Shown here: piece after piece, positions 54,242-64,000 of the stretch
How the letters are laid out: each line of letters begins with the position of its first letter
Numbering within the stretch: the stretch's first letter is position 1
Assembly: GCA_903869265.1 (NCBI GenBank)
Contig: CAIPYE010000001.1
Span: 310,001 to 374,000 of the forward strand
Direction: 5' to 3'
DNA length: 64,000 bases
DNA from: an uncultured delta proteobacterium
GTDB taxonomy: Bacteria; Desulfobacterota; Desulfobulbia; Desulfobulbales; Desulfurivibrionaceae
Program-made: the position numbers and the translations under genes
Notes under the pieces: generated by a model
Databases searched by the model: none
The model's input: only the letters and a program-made list of their open reading frames with translations
What the model was told of the DNA's origin: nothing

Positions 54242-54973
54242 TTACCGCGAGATGGTGAAATCCCACCCCATTTCAATCGCCAGCCATTGCGGAAGAAGCA
54301 TTCTTGACCGAGAAAAATCCAAGCCAGAATTTTCTATATAATCCTGTAACGCCGTTGAAAACGGGCTGGCCACTGTGACCACCGACCGGAGCATCAGCGG
54401 CGCGTCTGCGGTGGATTCCGGATCGTTGGCTACCTGGCAGGATTGGGGCGGCGAAGAGACGAAATGCGTGCGACACACCACCGGCCGCACAGGATAGGCG
54501 CCGCATACGCCATTGACATCCAGCGGGCAGGAATGGTCGTAGCAGGAAAGGTCTGCCAGCCCGTCGATGTTGGATGACGGATGCCTGCCCGGCTTGGAAT
54601 CATCCCATTCATGCCATTGTTGGGTGCGCAACCGAAGGTCGGCTATCTGGTCTGCGGAAAATTCCCGTCGGATGTATTGCGCCAAGGTATGGGCCTCGGC
54701 ACTGTTGGTAAGGATATGATACCGGCAACAGTGACAACAACCCGGTTGACAACTTGGCACGATTCCCTCTGCGCCACGCAGCCGCTCCAGTTCGCAGGCA
54801 ATTGCTTCATCCAAAGAAGCATACACGCCGATGACAAAGCGCTCTTGCGGGGCAATGGGGATATCGGCTCCGAATTCTCCATTACCCATACCCGGATCGC
54901 TCTTCTCAACCAAACGCATCATTCTCCAATTTTTCAAGGGGATTTCAGGCAGACCACAATGAGGAGGCACCAT
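54242..54973 (-). CDS. YkgJ-like cysteine cluster protein
   Basis: CQPGCCHCCRYHI and DHSCPLDVNGVCGAYPVRPVVCRTHFVSS. Confidence 0.85.
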   Translation of the reverse strand: MVPPHCGLPEIPLKNWRMMRLVEKSDPGMGNGEFGADIPIAPQERFVIGVYASLDEAIACELERLRGAEGIVPSCQPGCCHCCRYHILTNSAEAHTLAQYIRREFSADQIADLRLRTQQWHEWDDSKPGRHPSSNIDGLADLSCYDHSCPLDVNGVCGAYPVRPVVCRTHFVSSPPQSCQVANDPESTADAPLMLRSVVTVASPFSTALQDYIENSGLDFSRSRMLLPQWLAIEMGWDFTISR

Positions 54974-55024
54974 ACTTAATTCCGGATAATTAGGCGATCA
55001 CTTTCGGCTCCTCGTCCCTTCCGG

Positions 55025-55771
55025 TCAGTCAAGGGCGCGATAATCGCCATACCGGTTCAACACCAGCAGCATCTTGTCCCGATGGGTTCCCGGCCAATAG
55101 ATCTTACCGCAGCCAAGGCATTGGCGAAAAGAGTCGTAATATTTTTTGGTGAGCGGTTCCAGTTGCTCGATGATCTGCTCCTTGCCGACGGGCTGCAAGA
55201 GCCCGTTGCAGCGCAGGCAGCGGCTCAACGGCTTGAACTGCCCCTTGATGCCGAAGAGATGAACGATTTCCGCCAACTGCCTTTCCGGATAGATTTCCCG
55301 CACCAGGTAGCCGAAGACCACCTCTTTGCGTTTTAAAAGATCCGTATCCTTGCTCAGCAGGATGCGCCTTTCCCGCACCGCCACCGCGATCAATTCCGGA
55401 TCGGAGATATAATTTTGATAAAAGGTGTCAAAACCTGCCATGCGCAGCAGGGTGGCCAGTTTGCCGACATTCATATCCACGGCAAAGGTGAGGCCAGGCA
55501 AGGGCTCGGGCCGGAGCAAGGTTGGGGTCGTTACATCCACGGGGGGAGAGAGAGGATACACATCCAGGGTGTCATCCTTGGCGCCGGGAGCGGCAAAAGA
55601 GATTTCCCGTCCGGCAACGGTCAAGCGTCCCACCTCGGTATGCGGGACTCCCAGGGCCTCGATGATATCCTTGACCGAGGCCTGCCGGGTGAGTTGGTAC
55701 TCAACCCTTTTCTGCCCTTTGAATGGAGGGCGCAGCAGCTCTTTCAGGTTTCCCCAAAAGTTGATGATCAT
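55025..55771 (-). CDS. Ubiquitin-like (ThiS/MoaD-type) plus Mut7-C RNase-domain protein
   Basis: N-terminal beta-grasp-like MIINFWGNLKELLRP...; Mut7-C FAVDMNVGKLATLLRMAGFDTFY, ILLSKDTDLLKR, CxxC pairs CLRCNGLL and CLGCGKIYWPGTH. Confidence 0.85.
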   Translation of the reverse strand: MIINFWGNLKELLRPPFKGQKRVEYQLTRQASVKDIIEALGVPHTEVGRLTVAGREISFAAPGAKDDTLDVYPLSPPVDVTTPTLLRPEPLPGLTFAVDMNVGKLATLLRMAGFDTFYQNYISDPELIAVAVRERRILLSKDTDLLKRKEVVFGYLVREIYPERQLAEIVHLFGIKGQFKPLSRCLRCNGLLQPVGKEQIIEQLEPLTKKYYDSFRQCLGCGKIYWPGTHRDKMLLVLNRYGDYRALD

Positions 55772-55891
55772 CGTGAGAGGAGGCCCCCTGTCAGTGAAGG
55801 GTTTGTCGAAAAAATAAGGGGATGTCTCTAGTTTTCCACTGACTCCCGTTGAAAGACGCCTAACATCCAAAGTAACCGGCGTTGTGCGGCC

Positions 55892-56392
55892 TCATCGCGC
55901 AGCGTCCGGTTGACTGCCGGGTTGGGCCGCACGGAAGTAATCGAAATACACCATATAAACCGGCCAAAAAAGATCTCGGATCTCTTGCCCGTCAACCAGG
56001 AAGTGCATTACTCCCAGTGAGTCGCCAGCTCTGCCCAGATCAGCGTGGAAGCCCTCCAATATCTCGGTTCGTCCAGCAAGCGTCTCTGCGCTGTAGTGTT
56101 TGGCGGCGTTGCATAGGGAACGCAAGACTTCATATTGAGGCATCTCATGGAAATGTGCGTGGAGGAGTTCCTCCCGTGTACGCGCGTCTCCTGGTTTGTG
56201 TTTATATGAGTCATATCCGCCCAGACATATCCATTCCCGGAGATGGTAGAGCGGAAAGACAACGTCCAAGATTCCATCCCCGGAAGGCGATTCGCAAAAC
56301 GCAGTAAAGCTGCGAACCAGCTTCTCGAAAAGCCGACGTGGGTTATTGATAGAATAGGCGCCGTTCATGAGGCCTAACAAGTTATTCTGCAA
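55892..56392 (-). CDS. Hypothetical protein
   Basis: 166 aa ORF with helical composition; no family recognised. Confidence 0.6.
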   Translation of the reverse strand: MQNNLLGLMNGAYSINNPRRLFEKLVRSFTAFCESPSGDGILDVVFPLYHLREWICLGGYDSYKHKPGDARTREELLHAHFHEMPQYEVLRSLCNAAKHYSAETLAGRTEILEGFHADLGRAGDSLGVMHFLVDGQEIRDLFWPVYMVYFDYFRAAQPGSQPDAAR

Positions 56393-56507
56393 CTCTGGCT
56401 ATCATGCAAAAAAATCATGCTGGCCGAAATACCAGCAACGAGGGACAGGAAAAGCCGCCCCCGTGGTCGCCCCGCTCCAGGCAAAAAAATTATCCTCTTT
56501 CGCCTTC

Positions 56508-57872
56508 CTACTTGCCAAGCCCCACAAGCATCAACAGCTCATAAGAAAGCGCGGCAACCAGACCGGCGGCGGGAAGGGTCAGGACCCAGGCCATGACCAT
56601 GCTTTGCGCCACACCCCAGCGGACAGCGGACAGCCGCTTGCTGGCGCCGACCCCGAAGATGCTGCCGGAGATGACGTGGGTGGTGCTTACGGGCATGCCG
56701 AAGTGGCTGGTCACAAAGAGGACGATGGCGGACGAGGTCTCGGCGGCAAAACCGTGCACCGGTTCCAACCGGATGATTTTATGTCCCATGGTCTTGATGA
56801 TCCGCCAACCGCCCACGGAGGTGCCCAGGGCCATGGCGATGGCGCAGGACAACACCACCCAGGTGGGAACCACGGGCTCAGGGATCAGCCGGGCGCTGAC
56901 CAGGGCCATGGTGATGATACCCATGCTCTTCTGGGCATCGTTAAGGCCGTGGGTAAAGGCCATGGCTGCGGCGGAAAATATCTGCAGGTGGCGAAAGCTC
57001 GCGCTCACCCGGCCGGGATGCACATGGGCAAGGGTTCTAAAGATACCGCCCATCAGCAGAAAGCCGATGACAAAGCCCATAGCCGGAGAACCTACGAGCG
57101 GGACAAGCACCTTCTTCACAATCCCGCCCCAAAGCACAAAAGGCAGCCCGCCGTGGATGATGGCCGCGCCGCACAAGCCGCCGATCAAGGCGTGGGAGGA
57201 ACTGCTGGGGATGCCGAATTTCCAGGTGATCAAATTCCAGGCGATTGCTCCGAGGATGGCGGCCAGAATAACCACCTGGAAGGTCTGCTGGTTTGAATCA
57301 AGCTCTTGGGGATAACCCTTTTCCAGCAGCGCACGGTTGGTGTTGGCCAGCTCTTCCGGTTTCAGCTTGCTGGAATCCTTGGCCTTGGCCACAGTCTTGG
57401 GCTTGAGTGCGATCCCGGCGAACCGCTCGGCGGAGTAGAGGTCTGTTTGGGTGATGACGCGGTTCAAATCAGCCACCATGGCACCCTGCAACTCCTGGGA
57501 AGCAGCAGTGCCCACCGTGTATTGCCCAAGCAGCGCCTGGGTTTCCGGGGAAAGCTGCGTTGCCAGATATTGGGAGACCGGATCAGCGGGATGTTGCAGC
57601 TTGGCGGCCAACGCTGCCGGCTGATGGATATCCGCGATCTGGAACCGGGCCGTGTCCACCAGCCCGCTGGCGACGGTAATCGCCACCTGGGTGGAGACCA
57701 GGGCGCCGACAAAATTCAGACAGGCCGCCATGATAATGGCTTTGCGCGGCGAGAGCACCCGGGTGGATACCACCGTGGCGATGGCATTGGCCGTATCGTG
57801 AAAGCCGTTGATATAATCAAAGGCCAGGGCACAGACCACAACCAGCACGAGCAGCAGCGACACACTAAGCAT
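56508..57872 (-). CDS. pit: Inorganic phosphate transporter, PiT family
   Basis: DYINGFHDTANAIATVVSTRVLSP and GLNDAQKSMGIITMALV signatures; GIPSSSSHALIGGL; MPVSTTHVISGSIFGVG. Confidence 0.93.
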   Translation of the reverse strand: MLSVSLLLVLVVVCALAFDYINGFHDTANAIATVVSTRVLSPRKAIIMAACLNFVGALVSTQVAITVASGLVDTARFQIADIHQPAALAAKLQHPADPVSQYLATQLSPETQALLGQYTVGTAASQELQGAMVADLNRVITQTDLYSAERFAGIALKPKTVAKAKDSSKLKPEELANTNRALLEKGYPQELDSNQQTFQVVILAAILGAIAWNLITWKFGIPSSSSHALIGGLCGAAIIHGGLPFVLWGGIVKKVLVPLVGSPAMGFVIGFLLMGGIFRTLAHVHPGRVSASFRHLQIFSAAAMAFTHGLNDAQKSMGIITMALVSARLIPEPVVPTWVVLSCAIAMALGTSVGGWRIIKTMGHKIIRLEPVHGFAAETSSAIVLFVTSHFGMPVSTTHVISGSIFGVGASKRLSAVRWGVAQSMVMAWVLTLPAAGLVAALSYELLMLVGLGK

Positions 57873-58494
57873 ATTTCACAACCACGCTTTCAATGATATG
57901 GGCAACGTCTTCACATTTGTCCACCGCCACTTCTATCCGGTCATACACCGCCTTCCACTTGATCACGTTGATCGGGTCCGCATCCGGGGCGTTGAGCAGG
58001 CTGGCAAGCGCCTTTCGGAAGGCTGCGTCATGCTCGTTCTCGATCTGGTGGATGCGGATGAAGAGACTCTGGACATTATCCCGGTTCGGCTTACTGCGCA
58101 GGGTCTTGACCGTCTCCAGCGTGGCTTCGGTGATCTGCACCAGCAGCGCCACCAGCCCTCCCAGGTCAGGGCGCAGTTGCTTCAGCTCATAGAGCGCCAT
58201 CCTGCCGGTGCAGGCCTCGATGCAGTCGGTCACGTCGTCCAGCGCACTGGACAGTCCGTGCAGGTCTTCCTTGTCCAGCGGGGTGACAAAGGTGGCGTCG
58301 ATCCGGTTGGCAAGCTCGTGGGTGATGTGGTCCGCCTCGCTTTCTATCTCCTTGATTCGTGCCGCGTGCACGGCAAGGTTTGCGAAGTCATTGACCAAGG
58401 CCTGAAATTCCTTGGCCGCATCCACTGCGGCCTGCGCCTGTTTTTCTAGCAGCGCATAAAAACCCTGCCTCTTGCTCATTCCTGGAAAACGCAC
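57865..58494 (-). CDS. DUF47 (PhoU-like) phosphate transport accessory protein
   Basis: EIESEADHITHELANRIDATFVTPLDKEDLHGLSSALDDVTDCIEA; overlaps pit. Confidence 0.9.
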   Translation of the reverse strand: MRFPGMSKRQGFYALLEKQAQAAVDAAKEFQALVNDFANLAVHAARIKEIESEADHITHELANRIDATFVTPLDKEDLHGLSSALDDVTDCIEACTGRMALYELKQLRPDLGGLVALLVQITEATLETVKTLRSKPNRDNVQSLFIRIHQIENEHDAAFRKALASLLNAPDADPINVIKWKAVYDRIEVAVDKCEDVAHIIESVVVKYA

Positions 58495-58517
58495 ACGCTT
58501 ACCTCCTTAAACAAAAT

Positions 58518-58555
58518 GAAAAAAATCAGGCGATCACGCACAGGATCGCCTGAAA
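58518..58555 (-). terminator. Rho-independent terminator downstream of the OmpA/VWA gene
   Basis: TCAGGCGATC-8 nt-GATCGCCTGA perfect stem flanked by A/T runs on both sides. Confidence 0.8.
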
Positions 58556-58558
58556 AAA

Positions 58559-60598
58559 TTACTCCATATACTGGAGGGTGATGATCACGGTTCTGTTCAG
58601 CGATCTTCCCTCGGGCAGGCTGTTGTCGTAGGGCGGATTATTGGGTCCGTTGCCCACATGGTTTATCTGAGTAGCAGCGGCGATCCCGGTCTGGAGGGTG
58701 GTATCGTACACCGCCTTTGCCCGGCGCTCGGACAGGTCGATATTGTATTTTTCCGTGCCGATGCTGTCGGTGTGTCCGGCAATATTCATGGTTACGGACT
58801 TAAGCTCCGCCACCCTGGCGAGCACCCGGTTGACGATAACCTGGTTGCGGTCCTTGAGTTCCGTCCGGTCAAAGTCAAAGAGGATCAGGCCATATTTCTC
58901 CATCACCTTGTTGCCGGTTTTCTGGGCGATGCGCTCCTCCCGTCGGATAAAATTGATGACAATCGGGCTGCCGGCAGTGCTGAACACGTTGCCCTCCTTG
59001 TCTTTCACCTCAAGATCAGCGCTGACCTTGCCAAGCATGGCAATGGTGTGCGCTCCCCCCAATGTTTCCAGGGCAAAGGCCACTTCCGTCGGAGGAGTTC
59101 CAGCGCCCTCCCTGGTAGCCAGCACCTTGTCTGCGCTCAGCAACCTGAGCTGCCAATAGTCGATCTCGACCTCGGCCTGCACAGACGGACTGATCCGGAT
59201 TTCCTTGGTGTCGGCCTGCTCCAGCATATAGGTGCTTTTGATGGTATCGAGAATGGCGGGATAGGTGGAGAGGATTTCCACCCGCTGATTTTCAACGATC
59301 CCCTCCGGCACCCGGCTGGAACTGGGCACTGCAGGAAGGTTCCGGGCCTTGATTTCCATGCGGGACGGATCAATGCCCCATACGGACTTCAGGTAGGCGG
59401 CAACCGCCTCAGCCCGGCTCTTTGCCAGGGCAATCTTCCCTTTTTCCACTCCGGTATTGGAGTTGCAGCCCACCAGGGTGATCCGGGCCTCAGGATTGGC
59501 CAGCAGCCGTTTGCCGATCACGTTCAGAACCTGATGGTACTTCTCCATGGTTCCCGTGAGCTTTTCCTCGGCAAAAGCCCCAACCTCTTCCGGGGTGGCC
59601 AGGGCGACGTACCGGTCAGGAATGCGGCTTTTCCCCGTGTCAAAATAGATGTGGTTCAGCAAGGGAGAGCTGTCCACCATGGTGACTTCCTCGATGTTCA
59701 CAACACCAGGCGCACTGGCCAGCGTTCCGGCCGGCGGATTGAGAAAGCGGTAGGTGACCACGTAGCGATGGAAGATGGTGGTGGAGAATTTCTTGAGAAT
59801 GGGCAGAAAATCGTTGGCCGAGTTGGCCTTGCGGATCATCCCGCCATGCCCCTGGGCAAAAGCGGTCAAAAATACATCCAGGCCGGGTTTGTCCATATAG
59901 TCCACGGCATAGGCGGAGAAATTCTTCACCCCCTTGGCAGCCAAAGCCACCTCCTCGCCTTTTACCACGCTGTTGATGTCTTCTCCGTCTGAAAAAACAA
60001 GCATGAACTTCTGACTGTCCGCAGGCATCTGGCCGATGATCTCCAGCCCCTTTTGCATGCTGTCATAAAGATAGGTGCCGTCGGTGGTGGCCGGGAAAAA
60101 ACTGCCCCTCAAGAATTGACCCAAGGCCGACACCTCGTTTCCTTGAAAGGTCCGGGTGGAGACCCTGGGCTGTTTCGTGCCCGGATCGACAAAGGTGACG
60201 ACATGGACGTTGTCAATGGGCCGGACAAGTCCGAGGAAGCTGTTCAAGGCGGCCAGCAGCGGTTCCACCGCCTTGCGTTGCTCCATGGAATAGGAGTTGT
60301 CCACCACCAGCACGATATTGAGGCCGATGTTCCGTTGCTCCTGAACATCTTCCACCGAAAGGATCTTGGCTGTTTTCACCCCTTGCTTGATGGAAAAATC
60401 CTCTTTCCTCAAGCCCAGGATGGCCTCACCATCCTTATCCTGAACCGAGACCAACAGCTTGCCCTCTTCAAGGGCCTGGAAACTCAGTTTCGCTTTCGGA
60501 CGGAGGGCCTGCACCTCAAGAGCGTCGAGGGCCAAGCTCACGCCCGCCCAGGCAAAAACGGCGAGCAACAGGCAAAGAAGACTAACGATTTTTTTCAT
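58559..60598 (-). CDS. VWA-domain plus OmpA-like exported protein
   Basis: Signal peptide; MIDAS VVDNSYSMEQ; OmpA-like NIAGHTDSIGTEKYNIDLSERRAKAVYD and an additional SRAEAVAAYLKSVWGI segment. Confidence 0.85.
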   Translation of the reverse strand: MKKIVSLLCLLLAVFAWAGVSLALDALEVQALRPKAKLSFQALEEGKLLVSVQDKDGEAILGLRKEDFSIKQGVKTAKILSVEDVQEQRNIGLNIVLVVDNSYSMEQRKAVEPLLAALNSFLGLVRPIDNVHVVTFVDPGTKQPRVSTRTFQGNEVSALGQFLRGSFFPATTDGTYLYDSMQKGLEIIGQMPADSQKFMLVFSDGEDINSVVKGEEVALAAKGVKNFSAYAVDYMDKPGLDVFLTAFAQGHGGMIRKANSANDFLPILKKFSTTIFHRYVVTYRFLNPPAGTLASAPGVVNIEEVTMVDSSPLLNHIYFDTGKSRIPDRYVALATPEEVGAFAEEKLTGTMEKYHQVLNVIGKRLLANPEARITLVGCNSNTGVEKGKIALAKSRAEAVAAYLKSVWGIDPSRMEIKARNLPAVPSSSRVPEGIVENQRVEILSTYPAILDTIKSTYMLEQADTKEIRISPSVQAEVEIDYWQLRLLSADKVLATREGAGTPPTEVAFALETLGGAHTIAMLGKVSADLEVKDKEGNVFSTAGSPIVINFIRREERIAQKTGNKVMEKYGLILFDFDRTELKDRNQVIVNRVLARVAELKSVTMNIAGHTDSIGTEKYNIDLSERRAKAVYDTTLQTGIAAATQINHVGNGPNNPPYDNSLPEGRSLNRTVIITLQYME

Positions 60599-60687
60599 GG
60601 CGTTTCTCCTGTGGAGGATAAAGCGGTGCATCGTCAAGGCAAAAGTTCTGCAAAATTTTTCAAACGGGAAAGGCGGGCTGAAGCCCC

Positions 60688-61347
60688 TCACTCAGGCAGC
60701 GTGTCGGAAAGCCCCCTGCCAATGGCATACTTGACGAGGTCGGCAACGCGTTTGATATTGAGTTTTTTCATCATGTTGGCCCGATGGTGCTCAACGGTCC
60801 GCTTGCTGATATCAAGCTTGTCGGCGATATCTCGGCTGGTAACCCCCGCAGCCACCATCTGCAGGATCTGTTTTTCCCGCGGGGTGAGGATCTCGCCAGA
60901 TCCATCGTTCCGGCTGCTGCAGGCGGCGATGACATCTTCGGGAAATTCTCCGGCCAGATTGGGGGAGATATACACCTCGCCCTGACGAATCCTGTCGATG
61001 GCCGGCAGCAACTCGGTATCGGAATCTTCCTTAAGCAGATAGCCGTCCGCCCCGGAAGCAAAAGAAGAGCAGAGATATTGTTCGCCCTTGTGCATGGTCA
61101 GCATGAGCACCTTGATCTGAGGACAGATCTTGCGCACCTCGCGGATTGCCTCAATCCCACGCAGGTTCGGCATGGAGATATCAAGGATGGCCAGATCCGC
61201 CGGGGTGGTTTTTAAAAGCTCGATGAGTTCCAGGCCATCGGCCGCTTCGCCGACCACCTTGAGGGTGGGATTCTCCTCGATCATTTTTTTGACCCCATGC
61301 CGGATCAGAGCATGATCATCCGCCAGCACTATACGCCATATACCCAT
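60688..61347 (-). CDS. NarL/FixJ-type response regulator
   Basis: Receiver VLADDHALIRHGVKKMIEE; LuxR HTH ILTPREKQILQMVAAGVTSRDIADKLDISKRTVEHHRANMMKKLN. Confidence 0.92.
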   Translation of the reverse strand: MGIWRIVLADDHALIRHGVKKMIEENPTLKVVGEAADGLELIELLKTTPADLAILDISMPNLRGIEAIREVRKICPQIKVLMLTMHKGEQYLCSSFASGADGYLLKEDSDTELLPAIDRIRQGEVYISPNLAGEFPEDVIAACSSRNDGSGEILTPREKQILQMVAAGVTSRDIADKLDISKRTVEHHRANMMKKLNIKRVADLVKYAIGRGLSDTLPE

Positions 61348-61546
61348 GACACTCCCCTTTCATTCCAGACCAGTCCGAAAAAATCACATTATATTCCCTG
61401 GTTATATACTGTAGTCGGCACTTTCCCGCAGTAAAATTTGCTGCCCCGCAAAAAGGAAAAACGTAACGCCCAGTCGCAGAGAGACACGGACAACATCTTA
61501 GAATAAAAAGCATACAACTTCGCGCCACTGCGTTGCTTTTTAGTTT

Positions 61547-62407
61547 TTACCTCCAAGCTTCTTCCGGCTTGGGAGCAAAAGCATTATACGCCAAACTGAT
61601 TCCCAGGGCAAACAGGGTGGTGCCCACCCCGATTACGGCGCCGAGGACGGTTGGCGCAATCAGGGCCAAGCGGATAAGGACCGTGGCCACCGCATAGCCG
61701 GAATTACGGAAGGATACCTGATACTGCGCACTGTAGCGAAGCGAAATAAGCACCACCAGCACATCACTGAAAACCAGCAGGGTGTAAAAGGAGGCAAAGG
61801 CGTTTTCCGGCAACCCAAAGGCGAAATAACCCCAGAGGTCAACAAGGCAGATGCCCCCGAAAGAAACCAGCAGCAGCAGGGCTATCACCTTTTTGGCCAA
61901 GATGAAGTGACTGCGGATTTTCTCATCCCCGCTGATGGGATGAGACCGCTGGGCTTTGTAAAAAAAGCCCAGGACCACAAAGATAAACAGGGCTCCCATC
62001 GCAGAGGCGACAATACTTCCCAGGGAAGGCGCAATTTCAGTCCAGGCCAGCGGTTCGCTGAAATGGGAAAACTCCTTGAAGGTATCCCGCAGGAGAATAA
62101 GGGAAAGTATCTCAAACTGTTTGCCCACCGATTTGGTCACCGAATGGGACAGACTGAGAATAAGGCTCACCACCTCAAGGGCCAGCAGCAGGTTGAAGGC
62201 CTGCTCAATGGCGGTAAGATGGGACAGGGAAAAATGCGAGGCAAACGGTTCGGGCACAAGCTGCCGCCGGTTCAACTCGATGACGACGACAGTGGCGACA
62301 AAAAAACTGACCAGCAGCGTGGCGAAAAACTTCATCCCCTGCTTGCTTTCCAGGTGCAGTTCAACCCAGTCAAAGAGAAAACCTGCCCGTATCAGGAAGA
62401 AATCCAT
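61547..62407 (-). CDS. Multi-pass membrane protein, hypothetical
   Basis: Several strongly hydrophobic segments; probable start MDFFLIRAGFLFDWVEL. Confidence 0.7.
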   Translation of the reverse strand: MDFFLIRAGFLFDWVELHLESKQGMKFFATLLVSFFVATVVVIELNRRQLVPEPFASHFSLSHLTAIEQAFNLLLALEVVSLILSLSHSVTKSVGKQFEILSLILLRDTFKEFSHFSEPLAWTEIAPSLGSIVASAMGALFIFVVLGFFYKAQRSHPISGDEKIRSHFILAKKVIALLLLVSFGGICLVDLWGYFAFGLPENAFASFYTLLVFSDVLVVLISLRYSAQYQVSFRNSGYAVATVLIRLALIAPTVLGAVIGVGTTLFALGISLAYNAFAPKPEEAWR

Positions 62408-62616
62408 ACTGTTCGCCTCCGCCCCATGGGAATGGGAGATAATGTGTGTCTCTCTTTTTTTACTAATCTGTATTTTGGGGCGGGACAAGCTTTTCCTACC
62501 CCCCGGCAATCCCCTGGCCGACAAAATCTTTGACTTGCGCTGGCCGGATGAGCCATCATGGAAGCAGGAGCTGTTTTTGGGCAGTCCATCCCATCCTGTT
62601 TGCCTCGGAGGTGATT

Positions 62617-63279
62617 ATGAGCGCGGAATCGATACAGGCCATGCTCCGCACCATTGAAGAAGAATGCCACTTTACCGGCGGCATCACCGGTCGCTTCACC
62701 CTGCGCCAAGAGGTTTTTGACGCCATGGCCACGGTGCGGCGCGAGGAGTTCGTCCCGGACGAGCTCAAGCCCTATGCCTACGACAACAACCCCCTGCCCA
62801 TCGGCAACGGCCAGACCATCTCCCAACCCTTCATCGTCGCCCTGATGACCGACCTGCTGGAGCCGGAGCCGGACGACATCATCCTGGAAATCGGCACCGG
62901 CTCCGGCTATCAGGCCGCCGTTATATCGCAACTGGTCAAGCGGGTATACAGCCTGGAGATCATTCCCGAACTGGCCAGACAGGCGGCCAAGCGCTTACAC
63001 CTCCTGGGTTACGACACCGTGGAGGTCATTGCCTCCGATGGCTCTTTCGGGTTGCCGGAGCATGCCCCCTATGACGGGATCATCGTTACCGCTGCGGTGC
63101 CACGGATACCCAAACCCCTAGTCGAACAGCTCACGCCTTTCGGCAAAATGGTCATTCCGGTGGGTCACCCCCATCTGCCGCAAGAGTTGCTGCTGGTGGA
63201 AAAATTCAACAACAAGATCACCAGCCGGAACATCCTCTCCGTGGCCTTTGTCCCCTTTACCGGAAAAGCGGAAGCCTGA
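62617..63279 (+). CDS. pcm: Protein-L-isoaspartate O-methyltransferase
   Basis: NPLPIGNGQTISQPFIVALMTDLL, ILEIGTGSGYQAAVISQLVKRVYSLE, APYDGIIVTAAVPRIP. Confidence 0.92.
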   Translation: MSAESIQAMLRTIEEECHFTGGITGRFTLRQEVFDAMATVRREEFVPDELKPYAYDNNPLPIGNGQTISQPFIVALMTDLLEPEPDDIILEIGTGSGYQAAVISQLVKRVYSLEIIPELARQAAKRLHLLGYDTVEVIASDGSFGLPEHAPYDGIIVTAAVPRIPKPLVEQLTPFGKMVIPVGHPHLPQELLLVEKFNNKITSRNILSVAFVPFTGKAEA

Positions 63280-63309
63280 CCGCCATGCCCCGCCCCAGAG
63301 GCAAACCCG

Positions 63310-64000
63310 TTACCCGAACAACCCCACCAGAAAAAGGCTCAACAGCGGGAAATAGGTGATGAAGCCCAGACAGACAAGCAGTATCGCCAAGAATGGCAGG
63401 GTGGCGGTATAGAGTTCGGTAATGGGCCGCTCGAAACGGTAGCTGGCCAGAAAAAGATCAAGCCCCACCGGCGGGGTGCAGTAACCGATCTGCAGATTGG
63501 TCAAAAAGATGATGCCCAGGTGGGTGGGGTCAACCCCATACCCTTGGGCAATGGGCACGATGAGCGGCACCACCAGCACCAGGGCGGAAAAGATATCAAG
63601 CAAGCAGCCGACCATGAGCAAAAAGACGTTCAGCAGCAGGAGAAAGGTGTACTTGCTTGAGATATGCTCCCGGATCAGGGCAAAAAGCTTGGCCGGGATC
63701 TCCTGATCGATCAAAAAACTGGTGGAGGCCATGGAGGCGGCCAACACCACGAAGATTCCCCCGAACAGAGCCATGCTCCGCACCACGATGGAGGGCAGTT
63801 GCGCCGGGGTGATATCCCGATGCACGCACATCTCCACGATCAGAACATAGAGGGCAGTCACCGCCGCCGCCTCGCCCACGACAAAAAAGCCGCCATAAAT
63901 CCCCCCCAGCACAATGACCGGCAACGGCAGTTCCCAGGCTGCGGCGCGCAGGGCTCGCCGCCTTTCCCCTGCCGGCAGCGGCTGACGACGTGGGCCACGG
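63310..64000 (-). CDS. TRAP transporter large permease (DctM-like), partial at window edge
   Basis: GGIYGGFFVVGEAAAVTALYVLIVE, GCLLDIFSALVLVVPLIVPIAQGYGVDPTHLGIIFLTNLQIGYCTPPVGLDLFLAS; frame stays open to 64000. Confidence 0.88.
   Translation of the reverse strand, partial: RGPRRQPLPAGERRRALRAAAWELPLPVIVLGGIYGGFFVVGEAAAVTALYVLIVEMCVHRDITPAQLPSIVVRSMALFGGIFVVLAASMASTSFLIDQEIPAKLFALIREHISSKYTFLLLLNVFLLMVGCLLDIFSALVLVVPLIVPIAQGYGVDPTHLGIIFLTNLQIGYCTPPVGLDLFLASYRFERPITELYTATLPFLAILLVCLGFITYFPLLSLFLVGLFG

Noticed and set aside
58658-59992. 444-aa plus-strand ORF
   Set aside because: Antisense to the OmpA/VWA gene; biased composition typical of a shadow ORF.

Overview
This 64 kb GC-rich window is a dense bacterial chromosome segment. 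The gene content suggests Desulfobacterota, possibly Desulfobulbales-like; that is inference only. The left ~30 kb is a phosphorus-acquisition island: a phoR-like kinase, an uncharacterised 800-aa protein with a phosphatidylserine decarboxylase and an Lgt-like membrane protein, a ptxABCD-like phosphite uptake/oxidation operon, an MCP / EAL-CBS-GGDEF / response-regulator operon, a porin, pstSCAB-phoU-phoB, and divergent 5'-nucleotidase and CehA/McbA-like PHP genes. A Pit-DUF47 pair lies at ~57-58 kb. The middle region holds methyltransferases, an MFP/ABC exporter, an RluA-type pseudouridine synthase, cfa and a tRNA-Val. An accessory region at ~40.4-48.8 kb carries a type I R-M operon with a RhuM-Fic gene between hsdM and hsdS, an apparent UGA-containing selenoprotein gene truncated in the ORF track, a class II-type Fic gene and an antitoxin-like C-terminal fragment. 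The right end has topB, redox and zinc-ribbon proteins, an OmpA/VWA protein, pcm and a partial TRAP permease. The findings I rate highest are the ptxABCD operon inside a Pho island, the selenoprotein with a SECIS-like hairpin, the unknown/Psd/Lgt-like cassette, the RhuM-Fic insertion in the R-M operon, and a pseudouridine-synthase remnant that looks like a 6-bp microhomology deletion.
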